The position numbers were made by a program, and so were the translations under genes. A DNA stretch of 43,039 bases from NCBI GenBank assembly GCA_964419255.1, contig CAYQOU010000034.1, forward strand, positions 1-43,039. Direction: 5' to 3'. This document shows positions 8,556 through 17,122 of the stretch, piece by piece. The notes beneath the pieces are model-generated. The model was not told where the DNA came from and made no database searches. It saw only the letters and a program-made list of their open reading frames with translations. The first letter of the stretch is position 1; every line of letters begins with the position of its first letter. This DNA is from CAZPHU01 sp964419255 (GTDB lineage: Bacteria; Fibrobacterota; Chitinivibrionia; Chitinivibrionales; CAYFVL01).

Positions 8556-10370
8556 TTACTTTTCGGAAGGCGTGAGTAATTTTTCGTATTCTTCCTTGTT
8601 TGTCAGAAGCGATATGGTTTCCTTTACTATATTATCGTCCTCCAAACGATTTCGAAATAAGATTTGGTGGTCCTGCCCAAGTTCCCTGATCAGAAACGCT
8701 TCCCGGATATGATCGCGAATGGATTGATCACTCTCTTCAAACTCCCTTTTGCCCTCCTCGACCAGCAAACTGTCTATCTTACCTGCCAGGGCTTTCATCT
8801 GGCTACGTTCTTCTTCCGTCCATATCGGCAGAGTCTCATCCGCATCCGTGTCGGTAGTATCAAGCAGAGAATCAATAAGCCCGGCACGCTCCTTGAATTC
8901 CTTGAATTTGGAGGCGCTTATGGAGGTGAATTCGAAATCGATAGTATCCAGATATGCGTAAAAATCCTCCATCATCTGATCGCTGACCTGAAACGATGTG
9001 TCGATTTCAAGGCCCTCTTTCTGAAATTTAGGATAAGTGTGGTTGGCAAACTTAAAGAATGCATCCTTGACAAGAAGCGCCCGAACAGGAATTTCCGGAT
9101 AGACGGGCTCTATTACTTTGTCGGGGATAATACCACCACCACCATAGACGATCCTTCCGCCTTTGGTCCGGTATGTGGTCGTATCCTCAGGCGCTTCACT
9201 GGTGTCAGCCTCAGCCGTCGTGTCCAGATCGTCGCCAAAAATATCTTGTTGCTCTTCTTCTTCTTCTGCATGCCCACCGTTTTCCGGACGATTGATACAC
9301 CGCCCCGAAGGTGTGTAGTAAAGCGCTGTTGTAAGTTTCAGGTGATGATCCTTATCCAGAGGCAAGATGCTTTGTACCGAGCCCTTTCCGAATGTGGTAT
9401 CGCCGATAACCAGTCCACGATCCCAATCCTGAACCGCCCCGGCTACAATCTCGGATGCGCTCGCGCTGGCGGAATTGACCAAAATCGCCAGAGGCATATC
9501 CTTGGGAATAATCGGCACACCATCCGCCTTAAACTCTTTGTTCTGCCCCCGTACTCTTCCCCGAGTGGAGACGACCAGAGAATTTTTTTCTAAAAATTTC
9601 GCAGAAACCTCACGAGCCTGTGGAAGAAGACCTCCAGGATTTTGGCGAAGATCAAAAATGAGTGATTTCATCCCCTTGTCAAGAAGCTCCTCTATTGCTT
9701 TCTCGACCTCGACTCCAGCGTCCTCGGAAAAAGAAGTCAGTTTGACATAACCGACGCCGTTATCAAGAATGCCCGCAAAAGGAACGGCCGGGATAGAAAT
9801 AATCTCGCGGGTAATCGTAAAGTCAAGTTCTTTGTTCTCACCTCTGCGCCGCACGGTGATCTTCACATCCGTTCCCGGCTCCCCCCGAAGCTTGGCCACA
9901 GCCTGCTCAAGAGTTATGCCTCGAGTGGACTTGTCTTCGATTTCAATTATCTGATCTCCCGACTGAATGCCGGCCCGGGATGCCGGGGTACCGGAAATCG
10001 GTGTCATCACGGTAATAACCTTCTCACGGATGGCTATCTGAATACCCAATCCACCGAATTTTCCTTCCGTATGAACACGCAACTCCTCATACTGCTTACG
10101 CTTAAAAAAGCTTGTATGAGGATCGAGGATATTCATCATCCCTTCGATTGCGCTATCCACCAGCTTCTCGGAATCCAGATCCTCGAAATAGTTTTGATGG
10201 ATTTTGGTTGCAACATTATCCAGGCGTATAATATCGGCATAAAAATTATCGTTGTCAGCCCGTGTCGCATCGGTTAACAACCCAAACATCACGACAACGA
10301 CAAGAATCATTCCAAGATAGTGTGGTACCCTTAAACGTTTACCCGATGTGTTTTTCTTCTCAGCACTCAT
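8556..10370 (-). CDS. ctpA: C-terminal processing protease CtpA (peptidase S41)
   Basis: This 604-residue protein has an N-terminal hydrophobic anchor or signal (about 17-33) and an N-terminal helical domain. A PDZ domain follows at about 100-180, beginning near GGLGIQI, then the S41 protease core. The catalytic serine lies in NSASASASEI (about 299-308) and the catalytic lysine is K329 in TFGKG. Proteases of this family trim or degrade periplasmic proteins from the C terminus. After the core there is a strongly acidic insertion (about 365-400, with a run of five glutamates) and a long C-terminal extension of about 150 residues beyond the usual short CtpA length. The extended C terminus resembles Tsp-like variants. 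ATG with GGGG nearby supports the start. Confidence 0.92.
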   Translation of the reverse strand: MSAEKKNTSGKRLRVPHYLGMILVVVVMFGLLTDATRADNDNFYADIIRLDNVATKIHQNYFEDLDSEKLVDSAIEGMMNILDPHTSFFKRKQYEELRVHTEGKFGGLGIQIAIREKVITVMTPISGTPASRAGIQSGDQIIEIEDKSTRGITLEQAVAKLRGEPGTDVKITVRRRGENKELDFTITREIISIPAVPFAGILDNGVGYVKLTSFSEDAGVEVEKAIEELLDKGMKSLIFDLRQNPGGLLPQAREVSAKFLEKNSLVVSTRGRVRGQNKEFKADGVPIIPKDMPLAILVNSASASASEIVAGAVQDWDRGLVIGDTTFGKGSVQSILPLDKDHHLKLTTALYYTPSGRCINRPENGGHAEEEEEQQDIFGDDLDTTAEADTSEAPEDTTTYRTKGGRIVYGGGGIIPDKVIEPVYPEIPVRALLVKDAFFKFANHTYPKFQKEGLEIDTSFQVSDQMMEDFYAYLDTIDFEFTSISASKFKEFKERAGLIDSLLDTTDTDADETLPIWTEEERSQMKALAGKIDSLLVEEGKREFEESDQSIRDHIREAFLIRELGQDHQILFRNRLEDDNIVKETISLLTNKEEYEKLLTPSEK

Positions 10371-10535
10371 CTGACCCCACCTATGAAAAAAGTAACTTGT
10401 TCAACTCGTTCAGGGAATAAGCCTTTCGACACGTTCCATAGCCCGGCTACAAACATAATAAAATACATTACTGTGCCATGGTAACTGCCACATTTTGCCT
10501 GACATGACAGTGTAAACCGCCACTTTCCCTATTAA

Positions 10536-11171
10536 TTAAAGCTTCTTCTCACGCAAAAGCTCATCAATTCGATCTTCAACTAAAGCCGCTATCTGCTCAA
10601 CCGGCTGAGTAGCATCGAGCACACACACTCGATGGGACTCATTTCGGGCAAGCTCCAGATAGCCACTCCTGATTTTCTGGTAAAAGGCCGCCGAATTCTG
10701 CTCCAGACGATCGGGAGCCTTGTTCATTTTCTTCATCCTTTCAAAAGCATCTTCCACCGGCAAATCGAAGATAAACGTTTGAGCGGGGTGAATATCATCG
10801 GTAGCAAACCGGTTCATTTCCCTGAGCACCGAAAGATCATACCCTCTGCCATATCCCTGATAGGCAAACGTCGCCTCCTGAAAACGGTCACATAACACCA
10901 CCTTACCATCTTTCAGCGCAGGCACAATCCTTTCGCCTACATGCTGAGCACGCGCGGCCAGATACAGCAACAACTCACAGGCATCGGTCATTTCGCTGTG
11001 ATGCGGAGAAATGATAATTTCTCTAATCTTCTCAGCAATCGGTGTACCACCCGGCTCCCGGGTAACTATCAGGGGCAGCTCTTTCGAACGCAGATACTCC
11101 TGTGCCAACTTAAGCTGGGTGGTTTTGCCGCACCCATCGATTCCTTCAAACGTTATAAACAGTCCACTCAT
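10536..11171 (-). CDS. tmk: Thymidylate kinase
   Basis: This 211-residue protein starts FITFEGIDGCGKTT, with the P-loop at about residues 9-16. TREPGGTP, the DRF motif (VVLCDRFQEATFAYQG) and a LID-type arginine in PDRLEQ follow. It phosphorylates dTMP to dTDP in the cytoplasm using ATP. The open frame extends 17 codons further upstream, but the ATG at 11171 overlaps the secA stop as ATGA and gives the normal family length. The gene is therefore coupled to secA. Confidence 0.95.
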   Translation of the reverse strand: MSGLFITFEGIDGCGKTTQLKLAQEYLRSKELPLIVTREPGGTPIAEKIREIIISPHHSEMTDACELLLYLAARAQHVGERIVPALKDGKVVLCDRFQEATFAYQGYGRGYDLSVLREMNRFATDDIHPAQTFIFDLPVEDAFERMKKMNKAPDRLEQNSAAFYQKIRSGYLELARNESHRVCVLDATQPVEQIAALVEDRIDELLREKKL

Positions 11172-14100
11172 CCGTTCGCACCGTGACATTTCTTGTACTT
11201 TTTCCCACTCCCACACGGACACGGATCGTTACGTCCCACCTTTTCGGCTACTCGAACCGGCTGACGGGGACCGCCGCCCTCTCCCCCGCGATTGGTAACC
11301 ATCTGCTGCTGCCTCTGTGCACCGGAAGCCCCCGTAAGCACCGGCTCCGGTCCGGCGGCGGGCCGACGCCGAACTCTTCCGTCCGTCGAAAACATATCGA
11401 CATCGCTGTGCGATTCATGCGCATTGGAAACGATCTGGGTTGTTGGCCCCTCCACCGCCTCGTAACGGAATATATACGAAGCAACCTCACGGGCTATTGC
11501 ATTGCGAAGCTGCTCAAACATCTTCAACGCCTCACGCTGATACTCATAAAGCGGATTTTTCTGCCCATAAGCCCGGAATTGAACGCCACTGCGCAAATGA
11601 TCCATTTCGTAGAGATGGTCTTTCCAGAGGTTGTCGATTACCATCAATACCACTCCACGCTCGAAACGACGCATCTGCTCTTCACCGAAACGCTGCTCCT
11701 TTTCCTCGTAACGTTTCTTGATATCCGCCCAGAGCATATCAAACAGTGAATCCTGAGTCAGCCCCGACAACTGCTCACCCTCCAGACGATGCGTTATACC
11801 AAATATCGTCTGAAGTTCATCATACAATGAATCAAGATCCCAGTTTTCCGCATACCGGCTATCGGCAGCATGGCGAAATATGACATCCTCAAGATATGCG
11901 GCACACTGCTCATGTATCTCTTCTCTGATATTTTCGTTACTCAGCACCCGTTGGCGCAGGCTGTAGATCTCGGAACGCTGGAGATTCATCACATCGTCAT
12001 ATTCTTTGAGATGCTTACGTATATCGAAGTTTCTCCCCTCCACACGTTTTTGAGCCGTTCCGATAGAACGACTAACCAGCGGATGAGAAATAACCTCCCC
12101 CTCTTCGGCTCCCAGCTTATCCATTATGGAGGCGATTCGACCGGAGCCGAACTTACGCATAAGATCGTCATCCAGAGAAAGGAAGAATTTGGATGAACCG
12201 GGGTCCCCCTGACGTCCCGCACGACCACGAAGCTGATTATCTATACGACGACTCTCGTGTCGTTCGGTACCGATTATATGCAATCCACCAAGCTCCACCA
12301 CCTTCTTGTGCTCTTGCGACAGCTCCTTGTACAGATCAGGATACCGCTCGACCAGCTCCTCTCGGGATATCTCCTCCGGCTCCTCTCCATCCAGAATCAG
12401 CTGATTGTGGGCCATCACATCGAAACTTCCACCCAAAACGATATCGGTACCACGCCCCGCCATGTTGGTGGCGATGGTTACCGCTCCCAGGCGCCCCGCC
12501 TGAGCCACAATTGCCGCTTCCCGCGCATGCTGCTTGGCGTTTAACACCTCATGTTTGATACCCGCCCGAGTCAGAAGCTTGGATAGAAGTTCTGATTTTT
12601 CGATTGATATCGTACCGACAAGCACCGGACGGCCCAACTTGTTCATCTCGGAGATTTCCTGAACCAGGCTGTTATACTTTTCCCGCTGCGTCTTATAGAT
12701 CTCGTCATGATAATCTTTTCGCACCAGTGGGCGATTGGTTGGAATCTGTACGACATCAAGCTTGTAGATGTCATGAAATTCCCCGGCCTCCGTGATGGCC
12801 GTACCGGTCATACCTGCCACCTTGTTGTACATCTTGAAGAAGTTCTGGAAGGTGATTGTGGCAAGAGTCTGGTTTTCTCCCGCAACCTTCACCCCCTCTT
12901 TGGCCTCAAGCGCCTGATGAAGCCCCTCGCTGTAGCGTCTGCCGTGAAGGATACGACCGGTAAACTCATCCACAATCAGAATCTGCCCATCCTGAACCAC
13001 ATAGTCGACGTCTTTTTCAAACAGCGAAAACGCACGAAGCAGCTGACTGACCGAATGAATTCGCTCGGAACGCTCCGCATACAGCCGATGCGCCTCCTCA
13101 CGTTTCAAAGACTTCTCCTCGACCGAAAGCTCTTCGTCTTTGTCGATCTCACCGATCATCTCGGCCAGATCGGGTACGATGAAAAACTCGGGATTCGAAC
13201 CACTGATCAACACCCGTCCCTTCTCAGTCATGTCCGCGCTGTGTCCGGATTCATCGATTGTATAGTAAAGCTCCTCGTCAATCTCGTGCAGCTTCTTTTC
13301 GCGCAGATAGTCGGTTTCCACCATTTTCATAATCTTGGCTACACCACCCTCTTTGAGCAGCCGCGACAGCTTCTTGTTCTTTGGCGCCCCACGCTGTACA
13401 ACCAGCAAAAGCCTGCCCGCCTCGTACTCCTGCTCCGGATCCTTCAGCTTCTCTTCGGCTTCCGCCATCACCTTGTTGACCAGCTGGCTCTGTGCGTTAA
13501 CCAGCTTGGTCACCCGGGGCTTGAGTTCCTCATACTCCTGATTGGATTTTGTCACCGGCCCGGAAATAATAAGCGGCGTACGGGCTTCATCGATAAGAAT
13601 ATTATCCACCTCGTCGATAATGGCATAGTTAAGCTCCCGCTGCACCAGATTATCAGGGCTTATTGCCATATTGTCACGCAGATAATCGAAGCCAAATTCA
13701 TTGTTTGTTCCATACAGAATATCACATCTGTACGCCTCCCGCCGCTCTGCACTCCCCGGCTCGGTCTTGTCCAGACATCCCACGGTCAGGCCCAGATAGT
13801 TAAATATTCTACCCATCCACTCGCTGTCACGCTTTGCCAGATAATCATTGACCGTGATAACATGAACCCCCTTGCCGGTCAGCGCGTTTAGATACGCGGC
13901 CATCGGCGCCACCTGTGTCTTACCTTCTCCAGTCTTCATCTCGGCGATTTTGCCCTGATGAAGTACCACGGCGGCGATTATCTGCACGTCGAAATGGGCC
14001 ATGAAAGGGATCTTTTCGCCCGTATACGAATCGACCACCCATTTTCCCTCCCCAAGCACCCGATGCGTTGCTTCCCTGACCACCGCAAAAGCCTCCGGCA

Positions 14101-14293
14101 GAATATCATCCAGACTCTCGCCGTTTTGTATCCGTTGCCGAAATTCATCGGTCTTCGCCTTGAGTTTTTCATCCGAAAGCTCCCGCATCTGCGGACCAAG
14201 GCCATTGACCTGTTCGAGAATAGGCTTTATCTTGCGGATGTCGCGTTCCTGTTTGGAGCCAAATACTGCGCCAAGAATTTTCATTGCATTCAT
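11168..14293 (-). CDS. secA: Preprotein translocase ATPase SecA
   Basis: This 1041-residue protein is longer than the 901 residues of E. coli SecA. Walker A TGEGKT lies at 121-126 and the Walker B region DEVD at 227-230. The next residue is N where DEVDS is usual. A long insertion (about 245-370) enlarges the variable domain in nucleotide-binding domain 1, as seen in FCB-group SecAs. QLRGRAGRQGDPG marks the second motor domain, and the C-terminal tail carries the zinc-binding CPCGSGKKYKKCH. SecA drives Sec-dependent protein export at the inner membrane. AAGGA eight bases before the ATG supports the start. It sits ten bases after the FliL-like gene and overlaps tmk. Confidence 0.97.
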   Translation of the reverse strand: MNAMKILGAVFGSKQERDIRKIKPILEQVNGLGPQMRELSDEKLKAKTDEFRQRIQNGESLDDILPEAFAVVREATHRVLGEGKWVVDSYTGEKIPFMAHFDVQIIAAVVLHQGKIAEMKTGEGKTQVAPMAAYLNALTGKGVHVITVNDYLAKRDSEWMGRIFNYLGLTVGCLDKTEPGSAERREAYRCDILYGTNNEFGFDYLRDNMAISPDNLVQRELNYAIIDEVDNILIDEARTPLIISGPVTKSNQEYEELKPRVTKLVNAQSQLVNKVMAEAEEKLKDPEQEYEAGRLLLVVQRGAPKNKKLSRLLKEGGVAKIMKMVETDYLREKKLHEIDEELYYTIDESGHSADMTEKGRVLISGSNPEFFIVPDLAEMIGEIDKDEELSVEEKSLKREEAHRLYAERSERIHSVSQLLRAFSLFEKDVDYVVQDGQILIVDEFTGRILHGRRYSEGLHQALEAKEGVKVAGENQTLATITFQNFFKMYNKVAGMTGTAITEAGEFHDIYKLDVVQIPTNRPLVRKDYHDEIYKTQREKYNSLVQEISEMNKLGRPVLVGTISIEKSELLSKLLTRAGIKHEVLNAKQHAREAAIVAQAGRLGAVTIATNMAGRGTDIVLGGSFDVMAHNQLILDGEEPEEISREELVERYPDLYKELSQEHKKVVELGGLHIIGTERHESRRIDNQLRGRAGRQGDPGSSKFFLSLDDDLMRKFGSGRIASIMDKLGAEEGEVISHPLVSRSIGTAQKRVEGRNFDIRKHLKEYDDVMNLQRSEIYSLRQRVLSNENIREEIHEQCAAYLEDVIFRHAADSRYAENWDLDSLYDELQTIFGITHRLEGEQLSGLTQDSLFDMLWADIKKRYEEKEQRFGEEQMRRFERGVVLMVIDNLWKDHLYEMDHLRSGVQFRAYGQKNPLYEYQREALKMFEQLRNAIAREVASYIFRYEAVEGPTTQIVSNAHESHSDVDMFSTDGRVRRRPAAGPEPVLTGASGAQRQQQMVTNRGGEGGGPRQPVRVAEKVGRNDPCPCGSGKKYKKCHGANG

Positions 14294-14303
14294 GTTCTAA
14301 TCC

Positions 14304-14921
14304 TTAATGTATCGGATGAAGATCTTCAAATGTCAGATCCTTTATGCTGCCGTAAGTAATCAAATTGTTCATCTCTGAAAGCAGCGCCGGCTTCATCCGG
14401 TCCACTACAATGTCTTCAAAAGATGTCTGAGAAAATACTTTCTTTACAATCACTGCGAGGCCGTTGCGGTGTAAAAGTATTTCTTTTCGTACCTCATCAC
14501 CCGAAAAGAACAACTTCAGGGTCACCGAAAGAGGCATATCCGGTCTGTCCGAAACCCTGCAGCGCACCGGAGCAAGAATCAATGAAAATAGTGTATCAGA
14601 ACTCCCCGGCGCCATTGGAGATGACAAACTAGTTACAGGGTGCATAGATTTTTGTGATGTGTCGTCGATGTGTGTTTCTCTGGTTTCTGCTTTTTCAGCC
14701 GGATTTTCTTCCATCGAAGTCGCCCGTTTATACTCATCTGACAAAACATCCTTAGTAGCAATAGAGTCAGACCGGGCCTGCTTTTTTTCCTCTTTCTTAT
14801 ACGAGAAGATCTGAAAGTTATTTTGCAGGAAAACAAGCACCAGGCCTGCGCAGACAATCACATAGAACAGACGACCGGGATTAAGAGGGCTTCTGCCTCT
14901 CTTTTCGCTCTGACGAGTCAC
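14304..14921 (-). CDS. FliL-like single-pass membrane protein
   Basis: The predicted 205-residue protein has a basic N terminus, one membrane helix (about 17-35, LFYVIVCAGLVLVFL) and a charged, low-complexity linker (about 40-105). The C-terminal domain resembles the periplasmic part of FliL: a strand PLSVTLKLFF, then a helix with TSFEDIVVDRMKPALL and a last strand IKDLTFEDL. That assignment is by pattern only. I prefer the GTG at 14921, with AGGG six bases upstream, over the longer frame reaching 15008, because the extension runs into an intergenic repeat element. FliL proteins stabilise flagellar stators, and homologues occur in other complexes. No other flagellar gene is in the window. Confidence 0.55.
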   Translation of the reverse strand: MTRQSEKRGRSPLNPGRLFYVIVCAGLVLVFLQNNFQIFSYKKEEKKQARSDSIATKDVLSDEYKRATSMEENPAEKAETRETHIDDTSQKSMHPVTSLSSPMAPGSSDTLFSLILAPVRCRVSDRPDMPLSVTLKLFFSGDEVRKEILLHRNGLAVIVKKVFSQTSFEDIVVDRMKPALLSEMNNLITYGSIKDLTFEDLHPIH

Positions 14922-15505
14922 GAAACACCCTTTCCGTTCATTTACCCATCGGTTTACGAATACCTGAGTCCGGCAGAGCCGAAGAATCTGGTATCCAAGA
15001 TCAAGCAATCAGAAACACGAAAACATGGACACATACTTACGACAAAAAAACGTAATTTTGTCCCTCCCCCCTCCTCCCGTTAGGCTTTAGCAGAGGTCGT
15101 CGGGATACGGAGGACAGGTTATAAAAAAAATCATAATTAAGCGACTCTGTGCTAATCGCCGTGAGAATCGCTCAATTCAGGTTAAACATACTACGGATGA
15201 CTTATATCCAAATTGAGCAATAACCTCGCGACGATTCACGCAATCCTTTGGGACATAAGGGCTTCAGCGATCCCGGAAATACCCGAAAGCTATTGCGCGT
15301 GCCTGCTTCAAGGCTTCTGCCCCCACCGATTGTGCTACTCATCCGCTCAAAATCGCCCGATGTGATTAATAAATATAATGGCTGTTATCTTCCTCCTGAC
15401 AATTTCAGTAGATTCCTGTCGCAAATAAGACATCTTCGTAAATGTATATTCATTAATTGCTGAAGATGCTCCTATGCTCAACACGACAGGAAAAAACGAG
15501 TCTAT
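14922..15505. other. Long intergenic region upstream of nadB
   Basis: About 580 bases with no supported gene. The left part (14961-15118) is an intergenic repeat related to the one at 35207-35376. Further right are inverted arms ending in AATTGAGC around 15169-15215 and a TATAAT at 15374-15379. That TATAAT lacks a recognisable -35, so no promoter is called. No tRNA or riboswitch pattern was recognised. Confidence 0.5.
14961..15118. repeat. Intergenic repeat element, copy A
   Basis: It shares TACCTGA and GTCCGGCAGAGCCG (14968-14981) and CGACAAAAAAACGT (15040-15053) with the element at 35207-35376, in the same order. The middle differs in length: 72 bases between the two motif starts here, 91 there. 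The right end is an imperfect hairpin (TCCCG 15075-15079 with CGGGA 15101-15105; CCTCC 15070-15074 with GGAGG 15109-15113). The sequences TCCTCCCGT and GGAGGACAGG also occur in the palindrome at 35824-35866. Confidence 0.7.
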
Positions 15506-17122
15506 ATGATCGAGAAAACAGATTTTTTGGTAATTGGAAGCGGTATTGCCGGACTCAGCTTTGCGCTGCATGCAGCTCAATACGGTGAAGTTGCCGTGAT
15601 AACCAAAAAACAGGACACCGACTCCAATACCAATTACGCTCAGGGCGGTATTGCCTGCGTCCTTGATCCACATGACAGCTTCACCAGTCACATCCAGGAT
15701 ACACTAAGCACCGGCAGAGGGCTAAGCGACAGTGAAGCGGTCAACATACTGGTAGAAGAGGGCCCCCGTGGGGTTAAGGAACTTCTCAACTGGGGCGTAC
15801 AGTTTACCACCTCCGAGCGATCTCACGCCTTTGCACACCTGGATCTTGGCCGGGAGGGGGGCCACTCCTCCAGAAGAATTGTCCATGCCCGCGACCTGAC
15901 CGGTAAGGTTTTGGAAGAATCCTTAATTGAGAAGATCCGCAGCACCCCTTCGATACGCGTGTACGAGAACTACTGCCTTGTCGAGCTGATCACCACTCAC
16001 CATGTACCCGATGCCGGACCGCAAAATGCCTGCTTCGGTGCATACGTGCTGGATACGATTTCCGGACAGATTCATATTTTCAAATCCAGAATCACTCACC
16101 TGTCCACCGGCGGGGCGGGACAGGTTTACCTGCATACGACAAACCCGTCGATTGCAACCGGCGACGGTCTGGCTTGTGCATACCGCTCGGGTGCCAGGCT
16201 GGCCAATATGGAATTTATTCAGTTTCACCCGACCACACTGTATCATCCCGAGGCGAATTCTTTTCTGATCTCCGAGGCTCTGCGCGGATACGGGGCGGTA
16301 CTCAAGGATCGACGGGGTAATGAGTTTATGGACAGGTATCATCCCATGAAATCTTTGGCACCACGGGATATCGTTGCTCGTGCCATAGACAAAGAGATGA
16401 AACATACGGGTGAAAGCTGTGTGTATCTGGATATTCGCCATGCCTCGGCTGAAAAAACACGGAAACAATTTCCCAATATTTACGCACGGTGCCGCGAACT
16501 CGGTATCGATATCACAAAGGATCTTATCCCTGTCGTGCCGGCCGCTCATTATATTTGTGGTGGCATTCAGGTTGATGTAAACGGAAATACCGATATTCCC
16601 TATTTATACGCTTGCGGAGAGGTCGCCCATACAGGTGTGCACGGGGCCAACCGCCTGGCATCCAATTCTCTTCTGGAAGCGGTGGTCTTTTCGCGTCGTG
16701 CAGCAGAAGATGCCGCCCGCAAGCTCTGCTCGGTGCCCCGCATCGGCGCCGAGCGTATACCTCTCTGGGATGACAGCGGAACCGTTGCAACAGAAGAGTG
16801 GATCCTTCTGAGCCACAATGTACATGAAATCCGCACAATAATGTGGGATTATGTAGGCATCGTTCGATCCACCCTCAGGCTGCAGCGTGCGCGGCGACGG
16901 CTTGCACTGCTTGAACGGGAAACGGAAAATTTCTACCGGAGAACGAAAATCACCCGGAAGCTTCTTGAGCTGCGCAACTTAGTGATGGTAGCAAAATTGA
17001 TTGTGATAAGCGCGCTGCGACGTAAGGAAAGCAGGGGTTTACACTTTACGACCGATTATCCGGAACAAGATGACCGGCATTGGAACCGCAACACTATACT
17101 GACAAAATCAAATAAACTATGA
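15506..17122 (+). CDS. nadB: L-aspartate oxidase
   Basis: This 538-residue flavoprotein carries out the first step of de novo NAD synthesis, oxidising aspartate to iminoaspartate in the cytoplasm. It shows the FAD-binding GSGIAG at 11-16, NYAQGGIA near 43-50, the HARDLTGK segment, and the active-site region HYICGGI. It ends its core with ANRLASNSLLEA, typical of NadB rather than the SdhA or FrdA relatives. Length and order match the family. Its TGA overlaps the ATG of the next gene (ATGA at 17119-17122). No nadA or nadC is in the window. The Shine-Dalgarno (AGGAAA) is rather far from the ATG. Confidence 0.95.
   Translation: MIEKTDFLVIGSGIAGLSFALHAAQYGEVAVITKKQDTDSNTNYAQGGIACVLDPHDSFTSHIQDTLSTGRGLSDSEAVNILVEEGPRGVKELLNWGVQFTTSERSHAFAHLDLGREGGHSSRRIVHARDLTGKVLEESLIEKIRSTPSIRVYENYCLVELITTHHVPDAGPQNACFGAYVLDTISGQIHIFKSRITHLSTGGAGQVYLHTTNPSIATGDGLACAYRSGARLANMEFIQFHPTTLYHPEANSFLISEALRGYGAVLKDRRGNEFMDRYHPMKSLAPRDIVARAIDKEMKHTGESCVYLDIRHASAEKTRKQFPNIYARCRELGIDITKDLIPVVPAAHYICGGIQVDVNGNTDIPYLYACGEVAHTGVHGANRLASNSLLEAVVFSRRAAEDAARKLCSVPRIGAERIPLWDDSGTVATEEWILLSHNVHEIRTIMWDYVGIVRSTLRLQRARRRLALLERETENFYRRTKITRKLLELRNLVMVAKLIVISALRRKESRGLHFTTDYPEQDDRHWNRNTILTKSNKL

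Noticed and set aside
12707..13891. 394-codon plus-strand frame opposite secA
   Set aside because: A shadow of the secA reading frame; the secA protein is complete and unmistakable.
14922..15008. N-terminal extension of the FliL-like frame
   Set aside because: It runs into repeat copy A, and a GTG with a good ribosome binding site starts the shorter form.
15374..15379. TATAAT upstream of nadB as a promoter
   Set aside because: No -35 hexamer at 16-18 bases and no extended -10.
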